The notes beneath the pieces are model-generated. The model was not told where the DNA came from. It did not search any database and saw only the letters and a program-made list of their open reading frames with translations. A stretch of DNA of 64,000 nt from Propioniferax innocua (GTDB taxonomy: Bacteria > Actinomycetota > Actinomycetes > Propionibacteriales > Propionibacteriaceae). Made by a program: the position numbers and the translations under genes. Shown piece after piece: positions 37,383 to 45,597 of this stretch. The first letter of the stretch is position 1. Each line of letters begins with the position of its first letter. The stretch lies in assembly GCF_006716235.1 (NCBI RefSeq), contig NZ_VFOR01000002.1:496001-560000 (forward strand), read 5' to 3'.

Positions 37383-37431
37383 AACACTGGCAAGAGCGAT
37401 CATCAGCAGTCGAGGTCTGGGAGGAGCGGCG

Positions 37432-38667
37432 GTGCAGGCTGTTCGGGACTGGTTCGATCAGACCTGCGGCGAGCGTCGGGAAGCCGGTACGGCGTGGCTG
37501 GTGATCGTGCTCGCCTGCGTCGCGTTCCAGGCACTGATGGTCGCGCGCCTCCTGTTCGCCGGGAGCGCGCGTGACGGAATCGCCTTCGAGCTCGTCCAGT
37601 CGACGCCGGGAGCCGTGGGCATCACGATCGCTGTGGTCCTCACAGGGATGATCTTGCTGTGGAGCCCCCGACGGCCGGTGCTGGCGCTCGCGGTCATCGG
37701 GGCCGCGTACCTGGCGGCGTCCGCGATCGGCATGCACGACTACGTCGCCTTCCCGCTGCTGTTCGCGCTGTTCCGCGTCGTCGCCGACACCGGGCTAGCA
37801 TCCGTGGTCGGCTCGGTCACATCGACGGGCGCCGGCATGCTGGCCAGTTCATGGCTGGCGACCTCGACGACGGTCGTTGACGAGTTCACCGGTCAGCTCA
37901 GCGTGGCAGCGCTCAGCATCCTGGCCGCGGTCGGGGTCCGCAGCGTACGCGGCTGGAGAACAGCCACCCAGCAATCCCACCATGATGCCGAGCGCGCGCG
38001 TGCCATCGCCGCCGAACGGGATCAGGCCATAGCGCGCACGCTCATCGCCGCCGAGCTTCACGACAGCGTCGGGCACAACCTGACCGCCATCATCGCCCTC
38101 TCCCAAGGCCTCGCCGGGGCCACAGAGAATCCAGAACTCGACGAATCATTGGAAGACATCGAGACCCTGGCACGAGAAGGGCTCGACGAGACCAGGCGCG
38201 CCGTCTCCCTGCTCGGACGCCTTGAGGACCCGGCCGCGCCCGCTCCAGACCACCATCACCCCCATAGCTGGGACGACGTCCATGATCTGGCCGACCGCGT
38301 CCGTGCCCTCGACGTCCCGGTGGTGGTGACCGAGACCGGACGACGCCCCAACGGAACGCCCGTCGCCGATCTCGGTTTCAGCATCGTCCGCGAAGCCCTC
38401 ACCAACGCCGTGCGCCACACTGAGCCCCTCGAACGAGCATCCATCGCCATCGACCACCACACGACCAAAGGCACGCGGATCACCATCCGCAGCCACGGGC
38501 ACCCGCGCAAAGCCGACGAGTACGAGCCGGGCAGCGGGCTGCAACGCCTCTCCCATCGAGTCACCAGCCAGGGTGGCACATTCAACGCTGGCCCCGGCGA
38601 GCCCGACGAGTGGATCGTCGATGCCAAACTGCCACCCGCACCGAACGAAGAGAACCACCATGCCTGA
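37432..38667 (+). CDS. Sensor histidine kinase, NarL-partner type (second module)
   Basis: A 411-residue kinase with about five N-terminal membrane helices, a coiled-coil linker, the HisKA_3 box TLIAAELHDSVGHNL with H210, and an ATPase domain with REALTNAVRHTEP and EPGSGLQRLSHRV. The gene starts with GTG and overlaps its response regulator by eight bases. It is downstream of the ABC pair, so the order (transporter, kinase, regulator) is the reverse of the module at 30-34 kb. Confidence 0.92.
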   Translation: MQAVRDWFDQTCGERREAGTAWLVIVLACVAFQALMVARLLFAGSARDGIAFELVQSTPGAVGITIAVVLTGMILLWSPRRPVLALAVIGAAYLAASAIGMHDYVAFPLLFALFRVVADTGLASVVGSVTSTGAGMLASSWLATSTTVVDEFTGQLSVAALSILAAVGVRSVRGWRTATQQSHHDAERARAIAAERDQAIARTLIAAELHDSVGHNLTAIIALSQGLAGATENPELDESLEDIETLAREGLDETRRAVSLLGRLEDPAAPAPDHHHPHSWDDVHDLADRVRALDVPVVVTETGRRPNGTPVADLGFSIVREALTNAVRHTEPLERASIAIDHHTTKGTRITIRSHGHPRKADEYEPGSGLQRLSHRVTSQGGTFNAGPGEPDEWIVDAKLPPAPNEENHHA

Positions 38668-39337
38668 CCGGCTGCGCATCATGCTGGTCGACGACCAGCC
38701 CATGGCACGTCGAGGATTCGCCCTCATGCTCCGACGAAGCCCGAACCTCACCGTCGTCGCCGAAGCCAGCAACGGCCAAGAAGCCCTGGACCTGCTCACC
38801 GCCGCGCGAGAGGAAGCAGCTCCCCTTCCCCACGTGATCCTGATGGATGTTCGCATGCCGGTGCTCGACGGCATCGAAACCACTCGTCGGATCACCCGCG
38901 CATTCCCGTCGGTGAAGGTCCTGGTGCTGACCACCTACGACGAAGATGACTACGCTTTCGGAGCTCTCACCGCGGGCGCGTCCGGGTACCTCCTCAAAGA
39001 CGTCCGCACTCCCGACCTCATCACCGCGGTCCAAGCCGTTGCCCGCGGCGACGCCATCCTCACCCCACGCATCACCCGTCAAGTCATCGAACGCGGCATC
39101 CCCCGCGCCCTCCCCCACCACCAGCAGACCGAGATGCGAGCACTGCTCGACCTGCTCACACCCCGCGAACGCGACATCGCCCGCCTCATCGCCGACGGCG
39201 ACTCCAACGCCGAAATCGCCGAACGACTCGCCATCGAACCAGGATCCGTACGCCGCAACGTCAGCCGCCTCCTCACCAAGCTCAACCTCCGCGACCGCGT
39301 CCAGATCGCCGTGCACTGGCACAAAGCAGGGCTATGA
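38660..39337 (+). CDS. NarL/FixJ-type response regulator (second module)
   Basis: A 225-residue regulator. D11/D12 and phosphoacceptor D63 (VILMDVRMPV) are present, as are LTTYDEDD and the LLKD lysine. The C-terminal LuxR HTH reads LTPRERDIARLIADGDSNAE and RNVSRLLTKLN. It probably controls the MacB-like transporter upstream. A palindromic repeat begins 43 bases after its stop. Confidence 0.93.
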   Translation: MPDRLRIMLVDDQPMARRGFALMLRRSPNLTVVAEASNGQEALDLLTAAREEAAPLPHVILMDVRMPVLDGIETTRRITRAFPSVKVLVLTTYDEDDYAFGALTAGASGYLLKDVRTPDLITAVQAVARGDAILTPRITRQVIERGIPRALPHHQQTEMRALLDLLTPRERDIARLIADGDSNAEIAERLAIEPGSVRRNVSRLLTKLNLRDRVQIAVHWHKAGL

Positions 39338-39380
39338 CACCCGGGTTCTCGCCCGCACACCCACCCTGGAGAGAAACAAC

Positions 39381-39434
39381 AGGGGTGTGCCTGTCATCTC
39401 GCGACCCTCGTCGCCGGATAGAAAGCACACCCCT
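39381..39434 (+). repeat. Intergenic repeat, copy B, with perfect terminal inverted repeats
   Basis: aggggtgtgc (39381-39390) and gcacacccct (39425-39434) are perfect 10-base inverted repeats around a 34-base middle containing gaccctcgtcgccggatag. This copy is the most complete of the four. It could form a hairpin and act as terminator for the module just upstream. Confidence 0.8.
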
Positions 39435-39539
39435 ACGGATGGGGCCATCATAGAGGGACTTCGAACTATTCGACGCAGCTAGACGGTACGGGCGGCCCAA
39501 CGATCGCACCCGTCACTGCACTAGCACCCCGAGCAGGAC

Positions 39540-40274
39540 TTATCGAGGCAGCGCCTCGTCAAAATCATTGCCTGAGATATCGACCCGGATCGAGTGCTCC
39601 TCATTGCGTGGGCAGACAGCCATCGGCATCCACTTCGTCACGTCGCGCTTGGTGCGCTTGCCATTGTTGTCGTAGAAGTCAACCCAGGTCTCGGGGACCT
39701 GCTGGAAACGAAGCTTCTGGTTCTTGCACTTCGGGCACCGCATCGCTAGACGAAGCGAGTACGGGTAGGTCACACCGTCCTCCTCCTTGATGCCCGCCCA
39801 GGCACGGAAGAAGGGATGCTTCGGCAGGCGAAGCACATTTCGGCGAAGGAACCGGAAGAACGACCAGCCAATGAAACTGATGGCGATGACGAAGACAGAA
39901 ACGATGAGCCACCAGTATGCCGTCGGCACCCCGGCCGAAATGTCGAAGCCGCTGCCCGACGCGAAGATATCCACGAGCTGCTTCACCGAGAAGGCCCCCG
40001 TGACGAACCCGGCAATGGTTATCAAGCCAGAGACGACACCGATGAGTGCCGCCGGGGTGGGGATTCGGGTCTTCTTAACGATATCGAAAGTGTGCCGCGG
40101 CTCATCAGAGGTCGGCACCGAGGTGACCACAATGCCGTGGTTGTCGCCACCGAAGGCAACGCCTCCACCCCTTGCGAACGGAGCTTTGACGTCGCCGCCC
40201 GTCTGGATCTGCTGGTTTCCGTTACTGCTATCGCCGATGCGTTGGGCGTTAACCACGGGGTACTCCTTGGTCAC
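39540..40274 (-). CDS. Two-helix membrane protein with C-terminal zinc ribbon
   Basis: A 244-residue protein of unknown function. A glycine-rich, QTGGDVKAPFARGGGVAFGG stretch occupies the N-terminus. Two membrane helices follow at about residues 78-98 and 122-142. The C-terminal cytoplasmic part has CPKC near 185 and CPRNEEH near 222, which could bind zinc. AT content and codon use are somewhat looser than neighbours, suggesting transfer. It lies between repeat copies B and C, alone on the minus strand. Proteins with this layout occur next to defence genes, but no partner is seen here. Confidence 0.6.
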   Translation of the reverse strand: MTKEYPVVNAQRIGDSSNGNQQIQTGGDVKAPFARGGGVAFGGDNHGIVVTSVPTSDEPRHTFDIVKKTRIPTPAALIGVVSGLITIAGFVTGAFSVKQLVDIFASGSGFDISAGVPTAYWWLIVSVFVIAISFIGWSFFRFLRRNVLRLPKHPFFRAWAGIKEEDGVTYPYSLRLAMRCPKCKNQKLRFQQVPETWVDFYDNNGKRTKRDVTKWMPMAVCPRNEEHSIRVDISGNDFDEALPR

Positions 40275-40600
40275 TGGTGCTGGTTGGGTTCAGCGTATGG
40301 CACACCACCGACACTCCCAGCTCTGACCGGACGAACTAAGATTGCCATTGACACCTGACGCGCCTTGGAGACTCGTTCCTCGGACACGACGCAGCGGGCG
40401 CTACGTCGTGGTTGCGACTGTATGCAGCTTCGACCTCCGCAGGCGCGCGGTAATCCGGGGACTCATGCAAACGGTTCTTGTTCCACCAGTGCACCCACCC
40501 CATGGTCGCCGGCATCCCAAGAGTTCTGAGCCGACGTTGCCCGCGTCGAGAGCAACCGTGAACCTAGCCAGGCATCTACATGGTCTACTTTGCAAGCCCT

Positions 40601-40634
40601 CGCGACCCTCATCGCCAGATGGAGAGCACACCTC
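40601..40634 (+). repeat. Intergenic repeat, copy C
   Basis: cgcgaccctcatcgccagat continuing ggagagcacacctc aligns with copy B (gcgaccctcgtcgccggat, then agaaagcacacccc) with only a few changes. The left inverted arm is missing. Confidence 0.7.
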
Positions 40635-40714
40635 AGCGGTTGAATTGACCCTAGATCGACTTTCCGGAACTCGGCAGACACCTCCCAGGACCCCGGTGGT
40701 CCACAAGCAAACGC

Positions 40715-40742
40715 TTGCACAAGTGACTGCTTGTGTTAGCGT
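40715..40742 (+). promoter_or_regulatory. ArsR-gene promoter overlapping a palindrome
   Basis: TTGCAC (40715-40720) and TAGCGT (40737-40742) are separated by 16 bases, a good sigma-70-type promoter. An inverted repeat ACAAG-N6-CTTGT (40719-40734) lies in the spacer. This is where an ArsR repressor would block its own transcription. The start codon is 27 bases downstream, with GAGAGGAG before it. Confidence 0.65.
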
Positions 40743-40768
40743 GGGTCAGACACCGAGAGGAGTGCTGG

Positions 40769-41101
40769 ATGAGTGCCGAAGCTGCCGATCTGGATCTTGC
40801 GTTGCGCGCGCTGGCCGATGGAAACCGGCGCGCGATCTTGAGAGTCATCCGTTCCACGCCTCGCCCGGTGGGCGAGGTGGCCGATGAGGTCGGTCTGTCC
40901 CAGCAAGCAGCGTCGCATCATCTGCGCGCTCTATCGCGTGCGGGACTGGCGACAAGCACCCGCGAGCAGACCCGACACCTCTACATGGTCAACACCGACG
41001 GCCTGGCTGCAGTGCGGTCGTATCTGGATGGCTTCTGGCCCACCAAGCTCGCCGCCTTGAAGGCTGCCGTGGAAGCACACGAGGAGAAGCAGGATGGCTG
41101 A
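40769..41101 (+). CDS. ArsR-family HTH repressor
   Basis: A 110-residue winged-helix regulator: LALRALADGNRRAILRVIRS and GEVADEVGLSQQAASHHLRALSRAGL with a SQQAASHHL recognition helix. There is no CxC metal site, as in ArsR proteins paired with SRPBCC/AHSA1 partners. Its stop overlaps the next gene by eight bases. It probably represses the small operon 40769-42938 from the palindrome at 40719-40734. Confidence 0.9.
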   Translation: MSAEAADLDLALRALADGNRRAILRVIRSTPRPVGEVADEVGLSQQAASHHLRALSRAGLATSTREQTRHLYMVNTDGLAAVRSYLDGFWPTKLAALKAAVEAHEEKQDG

Positions 41102-41528
41102 GTTCACCGATTCCATCGAGATCGCCGCGCCTCCCGAGACGGTCTTCACCTACCTCACCACGAACGAAGGCATGACCGCGTGGATGGGTCAATTCGCCGA
41201 CCTCGACCCAACCGAGGGCGGCCGCTTCTCCGTGGACATCGCCGGACACCCGGTCCGCGGGAAATTCCTGGCCGTCGAACCGCCACACCGAGTGGTCGTG
41301 TCCTGGGGCTTTCCCGGCAGCGATGAGCTACCGGCAGGGGCGTCCACGGTGGAGTTTCGCCTCACCGCAGTACCGGCTGGCACGCGGGTTGATCTGCGGC
41401 ACAGCGACCTGCCCGAGAGTGCTGTCGCCGGTCACGCCGACGGCTGGGCGAACTTCCTGCCACGCCTCACGCTGGCAGCGTCCGGTCGAGATCCCGGACA
41501 CGACACATGGACCCCACTTTCCGACTGA
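41094..41528 (+). CDS. SRPBCC (AHSA1-like) protein
   Basis: A 144-residue START-like domain: IEIAAPPETVFTYLTTNEGMTAWMGQ at the start, GGRFSVDIAGHPVRGKFLAVEPPHRVVVSW in the middle and HADGWANFLPRLTLAAS as the long C-terminal helix. Pairing of such a protein with an ArsR regulator is very common in actinobacteria. The ligand is unknown. Starts inside the arsR gene. Confidence 0.88.
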   Translation: MAEFTDSIEIAAPPETVFTYLTTNEGMTAWMGQFADLDPTEGGRFSVDIAGHPVRGKFLAVEPPHRVVVSWGFPGSDELPAGASTVEFRLTAVPAGTRVDLRHSDLPESAVAGHADGWANFLPRLTLAASGRDPGHDTWTPLSD

Positions 41529-41574
41529 CCGATCACCACCCGATCCCGTCATGACCTGTGAAAGGACTCCGATC

Positions 41575-41925
41575 ATGACCGCCTACGACATCGTCAAGAA
41601 GTACCACCACGCATGGACCACCGGTGACATCGAGACCGCCATGAGCCTGGTAGCCGACGACATCACCTGCCGCGCCCCCGGCATCGACCTGACCGGCAAG
41701 CAGGAATACGAAGGCTTCATCGCCGGGTTCGCGCCCATACTCACCGGCATCGGCGACATCGCCGAGTTCACCGATGGCGACCGGGTCGCCCTGTTCTACT
41801 ACCCCCAGACCGCAGCGACCAGCACCGCACCGGCCGCCGAACTGTTCACAGTGCGCGATGACCTGATCGTCGACAGCGTCCTGATCTTCGACCGACTGTC
41901 CTACGGCCCGCCCTCGGAAGGCTGA
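41575..41925 (+). CDS. SnoaL-like (NTF2-fold) protein
   Basis: A 116-residue NTF2-fold protein: YHHAWTTGDIETAMSLVADDITCRAPG is the typical SnoaL opening, followed by the curved sheet strands through IVDSVLIFDRLSYG. AAAGGA precedes ATG 41575. It is the third gene of the ArsR operon. No catalytic residue pattern is distinctive. Confidence 0.8.
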   Translation: MTAYDIVKKYHHAWTTGDIETAMSLVADDITCRAPGIDLTGKQEYEGFIAGFAPILTGIGDIAEFTDGDRVALFYYPQTAATSTAPAAELFTVRDDLIVDSVLIFDRLSYGPPSEG

Positions 41926-41928
41926 CCC

Positions 41929-42282
41929 ATGGCTGCCATGACCGATACTCAGCAGTCCTTGGTCGAACGTGTTCGTGGCCTTCTGGACCCAGATGTTCCG
42001 GTGCGGGAGGTCTCGATGTTCGGTGGCCGCGCCATCATGGCCAACGACAAGATGATCGTCAGCGTCGGCAAGGACGGCAGCCTGCTCGTCCGCGTCGACA
42101 CCAACGACCACGACAGACTCCTCCAACAACCTGGAGCATCCCAGGCTGAGATGGGCACCGGACGCTCCATGGGCCCCGGGTGGATCACCATCGCCCCAGA
42201 TCACCTCACCACAGACCAAGCCCTTGACGCATGGATAGAGGAAGCAATGATCTACAACCGCACCACCACAGCCCGGCCATGA
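41929..42282 (+). CDS. TfoX N-terminal domain protein
   Basis: A 117-residue protein with the TfoX_N fold: VPVREVSMFGGRAIMANDKM, then GSLLVRVDT, GRSMGPGWITIAPD and a C-terminal helix (TDQALDAWIEEA). This is the stand-alone domain widespread in actinobacteria, not a full competence regulator. Three bases after the SnoaL-like gene; its end overlaps the next gene (ATGA). Confidence 0.85.
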   Translation: MAAMTDTQQSLVERVRGLLDPDVPVREVSMFGGRAIMANDKMIVSVGKDGSLLVRVDTNDHDRLLQQPGASQAEMGTGRSMGPGWITIAPDHLTTDQALDAWIEEAMIYNRTTTARP

Positions 42283-42938
42283 CCCAGTGCGACGGACTCC
42301 CCGCTGGATTCTTCGAGTTCTTCGAGGACCTCGAGCGGAACAACACGAAAGAATTCTGGGCAGCGAACAGACAGCGCTGGGAACGCGATGTTCGCCAACC
42401 GGTGCAAGTTCTGGTCGCAGAACTCAGTGAACGCTTCGAGCCCCTGCGCATTTTCCGTCCTCACCGGGATCTGCGATTCACCAAGGATGCCGCCCCCTAC
42501 AAGACGTGGACCGGAGCGACCAGCACCCGCGATTCCACCGGCGGCATCGGCTACTACCTCGAAGCCTCACCCACCGGCGTGGTCACTGGCTATGGGGCCA
42601 TGCGCATGACGCCCGAGCAGCTCAGGCGATTCCGATCCGCCATCGACGACCACCCCACCGGAACACAGTTCCAACAGATCGTCGACGACCTCCATAGCCA
42701 CTCACTGGAACTCACCCCCGGCGCTGATACCCCACTGAAGACAGCCCCACGCGGCTACCCCGCTGAACACCCGCGCATCCACCACCTCCGTTGGAAAGGC
42801 GCCGCCGTCATCCAGCACTGGCCTCGCGCAGACTGGATACACACCCATCAACTCGCCGACGAGATAGCAACGGTCTGGGAGACCACGCAGCCCCTCCGCG
42901 ACTGGCTAGAGCGGAACGTGCACCCTCAGCAGCTCTGA
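42279..42938 (+). CDS. DUF2461 family protein
   Basis: A 219-residue protein with the DUF2461 signature: GFFEFFEDLERNNTKEFWAA at the N-terminus, HRDLRFTKDAAPYKTW in the middle, GGIGYYLEASPTGVVTGYG, and the C-terminal GYPAEHPRIHHLRWKG. The function of the family is unknown. Last gene of the small ArsR-led operon, overlapping the TfoX-like gene by four bases. Confidence 0.88.
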   Translation: MTQCDGLPAGFFEFFEDLERNNTKEFWAANRQRWERDVRQPVQVLVAELSERFEPLRIFRPHRDLRFTKDAAPYKTWTGATSTRDSTGGIGYYLEASPTGVVTGYGAMRMTPEQLRRFRSAIDDHPTGTQFQQIVDDLHSHSLELTPGADTPLKTAPRGYPAEHPRIHHLRWKGAAVIQHWPRADWIHTHQLADEIATVWETTQPLRDWLERNVHPQQL

Positions 42939-43023
42939 CTCAACGGTCCACAAGGGGCGCTCAAGCGAAGCGAACCCGACGGCAGAGAAACGACATCGAA
43001 GCCCCGGTGTGGCATGCATTCCC

Positions 43024-43050
43024 CGACCTCATCGCCCAACAACACACCTC
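43024..43050 (+). repeat. Intergenic repeat, copy D (degenerate)
   Basis: cgacctcatcgcccaacaac followed by acacctc resembles copy C. Upstream gagaaacgac and gtgtggcatgcat echo the flank of copy B (gagaaacaac, gtgtgcctgtcat). It lies between the convergent DUF2461 gene and the PAS histidine kinase. Confidence 0.45.
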
Positions 43051-43054
43051 AGGG

Positions 43055-44548
43055 TCATTCTTCCGACGATCCGACGCTTTCCACCAGCGGCAGTCGCCCG
43101 GTGGCGATGGTCCCGGGCTCGCCGGAGGTGAAGACGAGTTCTCCGCCGTGGCGTTCGATGATCCGTTCGCAGATGATCAGTCCGATCCCGGCGCCATCCT
43201 GTTTGGTGCTGAAGGCCTGATCGGTGGGTTCGGCCAGGCCGCGTCCCCGGTCGGCCACCGAGAAACAGGCCCAGTCGCCTTCACGGAAGCAGGTCAGCTC
43301 CACCACCGGCGGTGGCGTCAGTCCTTCTGCGATCGCCTCGGACACCTCGTCCACGGCGTTGAAGCACAGGTTGATGACCACCTGCCCGATCAGGATCTGA
43401 TCCACCTTCACCGGTAACGGTTCCTCGCTGAGGTCCGCCTGCAGCTCGATGCCCTTCTCCCTGGCTCGCAACTGTGCGAAGTACAGGGCATCGGCCACGA
43501 CGTCGTCGAGGTCCTCCACCGCCATCGAGGTCTCGATGCGTTGCACGTAACGCTTGACGCTGCTCACGATCTGCGCCGACCGCGTCAACTGCCGTGCGGC
43601 GAGATCCAGCCCGTACTCGAAATCCTCGGTACTGAGATTCCCCGACGCATGCCGCGCCTGCAGACCCATCAACGAGTTGCGGGCCGCAGCCAGAGGCTGC
43701 CCGAGTTCGTGCGCGATCGTCATCGCCATGTCTCCCATGGCGTTGTACCTGCTCATGTACTGCAGCCGCGCCTGCTGGTACTCGTTGTGCCGCGCGAGCT
43801 CCTCGCGTTCAGTCACATCACGGAAAGCCGCCAGGCGCGACTGGATGCCGTCGTGGCGCACCACCTCGATGTCCACCGACAACCACCGCGTCCCGTCCTC
43901 GGCGTCGACCTCGAACGTGATCTCCACCGGATCACCCGGATGTGACAGGTGCCCGGAGACGACCTCTCCATCCAGCGGCAATGAGGGCGTGGCCAGCGCA
44001 TCCAGCCGCTGCCCGGCCGCCTCCTCGGCCGTCGTGCCCAGCAACCGCGCCGCGAAATCCGAGATGTCCTGGACGCGATTCTCCTCGTCCAGCAACGCGA
44101 TCCCCGCCGACGCCGACACCATCAACCTCTGCAGATACCCCTCGGCCCGATCCAGCTCCGCGCGCAGATCGTCCTCGGGCGTCACACCTCGGAAGACCAC
44201 CATGACCACCGGCCCATCGCGGAAGTCGAGCCGCTTGGCCACCGCATCGGTCAAGAACACCTCTCCGTTCTTGGCGCGATACTTCCACCGACGCCGGCTC
44301 TCACCGCGCACCACGGCTTCCTGCAGCCATGCGACGCCGACATCGCGCCGATACCGCTGATCGGGGCTGCTCATGTGGTGCGCCTTCAGCGGACGCAGCT
44401 CCTCGAGACGAAACCCGAACATCCGGCAGGCGGCCTCGTTCGCCCACAGGATGTTCTTCGACGCGGCCTCGTGGATCAGGATGCCCGAATCGAGCCCCTG
44501 CACCATGGCCCTGAAGTCGGGGCCGGACGGGAAGATCTCTCCGTTCAT
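43055..44548 (-). CDS. PAS-PAS sensor histidine kinase of the iac locus
   Basis: A 497-residue soluble kinase. Two PAS domains (about 15-125 and 140-250) precede the phosphoacceptor H280 in MTIAHELGQPLAAARNSL, a FixL/TodS/DctB-type H box. The ATPase domain has VINLCFNAVDE, VADRGRGLAEP and GAGIGLIICERI. It has no membrane helices, so it would sense a cytoplasmic ligand such as the aromatic substrate. It starts 19 bases after the iacF-like stop as the last gene of the operon. The only FixJ-type partner nearby is at 50427-51128, six genes upstream. It may play the part of IacS, reported as a two-component regulator of iac genes in Paraburkholderia (from memory). Confidence 0.88.
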   Translation of the reverse strand: MNGEIFPSGPDFRAMVQGLDSGILIHEAASKNILWANEAACRMFGFRLEELRPLKAHHMSSPDQRYRRDVGVAWLQEAVVRGESRRRWKYRAKNGEVFLTDAVAKRLDFRDGPVVMVVFRGVTPEDDLRAELDRAEGYLQRLMVSASAGIALLDEENRVQDISDFAARLLGTTAEEAAGQRLDALATPSLPLDGEVVSGHLSHPGDPVEITFEVDAEDGTRWLSVDIEVVRHDGIQSRLAAFRDVTEREELARHNEYQQARLQYMSRYNAMGDMAMTIAHELGQPLAAARNSLMGLQARHASGNLSTEDFEYGLDLAARQLTRSAQIVSSVKRYVQRIETSMAVEDLDDVVADALYFAQLRAREKGIELQADLSEEPLPVKVDQILIGQVVINLCFNAVDEVSEAIAEGLTPPPVVELTCFREGDWACFSVADRGRGLAEPTDQAFSTKQDGAGIGLIICERIIERHGGELVFTSGEPGTIATGRLPLVESVGSSEE

Positions 44549-44567
44549 CACCCGGGACACTTCACCA

Positions 44568-45518
44568 TCAGAAGTAGTCGAGCACCAGACGCTCGCCCTT
44601 GCACCGCGAGACGCACACCGCCATCTGGTCACCCGCGGCGCGTTCGGCCTTGGTCAGCACATTGTCACGATGCTCCGGTTCACCCTCCAGCACCGTCATG
44701 ATGCAGGTGCCGCAGATCCCTTCCTCGCAGGAGGTGTCCACCTCGACGCCGTTCTCCTGCAGCACCTCCACGATCGAGCGGTCGGCGGGGATCTGATAGG
44801 TCTCGTCCTCGAACTCCACCTCGAAGGCACTGTTCTCCGACGCATCGGGCTGCTCCGCGGCGTGGAAGTTCTCCTCATGGATCTCGTCCTCGGCCACGAA
44901 CTCCCTGCCGACCTCACGCACCACATCCATGAACGGCCCCGGGCCACACATGTAGATGTGCGAACCCTCCGGCATCTCGGCGAAATACCGACGCAGCAGA
45001 CCGGCATGTTCACCCACGCCCACCCCCAGATGGGTGTGCAGATGTTCGGGGCACCGTTCCTGCAACAACGGCAGGAATGCCGCATCCTCGGTGCTGCGCG
45101 CGAAGTAGTGCAGCTCGAACGAATGTCCGTGCACGTGCATCCACCGCGCCAGACTCAGCATCGGCGTGATGCCGATGCCCGCGCCGATCAGCACATGGTG
45201 CTTGGCCCGCTCATCCATCCCCATCAGGTTGCGGGGTGCACTGATCTGGAGGGTGTCCCCCACCTTCAGTTCATGCATGGCGGCCGAACCGCCGCGGCCG
45301 GCTTCCTCCCGCTTGACCGCGACGGTGTACGACTCCGCATCATCGGGTGTGCTGCACAGCGAGTACTGACGCGTGATCGCGGTGGGCCCCACCACGTCGA
45401 CGTGGGCCCCGGCCTGGTACACGCCCAAGGGCTTGCCGTCGACGCGTTGCAGCCGGATCGACTTGACCGTGGGGGTCTCGTCGACGATCTCGACCACGCG
45501 AACATCGATCATGGACAT
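44568..45518 (-). CDS. iacF: Ferredoxin-NAD(P)H reductase component of the iac Rieske dioxygenase
   Basis: A 316-residue reductase of the phthalate-dioxygenase/VanB type. It has a flavin domain with RQYSLCSTPDD and GRGGSAAMHELKVGD, a nucleotide domain with LIGAGIGITPMLS and YMCGPGPFMD, and a C-terminal plant-type [2Fe-2S] domain with C264, C269, C272 and C302. It would pass electrons from NAD(P)H to the IacCD oxygenase. It follows the SDR gene by 79 bases. The iac assignment is from its neighbours. Confidence 0.88.
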   Translation of the reverse strand: MSMIDVRVVEIVDETPTVKSIRLQRVDGKPLGVYQAGAHVDVVGPTAITRQYSLCSTPDDAESYTVAVKREEAGRGGSAAMHELKVGDTLQISAPRNLMGMDERAKHHVLIGAGIGITPMLSLARWMHVHGHSFELHYFARSTEDAAFLPLLQERCPEHLHTHLGVGVGEHAGLLRRYFAEMPEGSHIYMCGPGPFMDVVREVGREFVAEDEIHEENFHAAEQPDASENSAFEVEFEDETYQIPADRSIVEVLQENGVEVDTSCEEGICGTCIMTVLEGEPEHRDNVLTKAERAAGDQMAVCVSRCKGERLVLDYF

Positions 45519-45597
45519 GGCAGTTCCCCTTCCACCGCTCCACTGCGGTGTCTTCGTTGTTCCCGGCCCCGTGGTCGATCACGGGACCACATCTGCG

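Larger units (their letters stand above)
40275..40768. other. Intergenic region with repeat copy C and the ArsR promoter
   Basis: Nearly 500 bases without a convincing gene. It contains repeat copy C (40601-40634) and the palindromic promoter of the ArsR gene (40715-40742). Short frames here lack start signals and family similarity. Confidence 0.6.
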
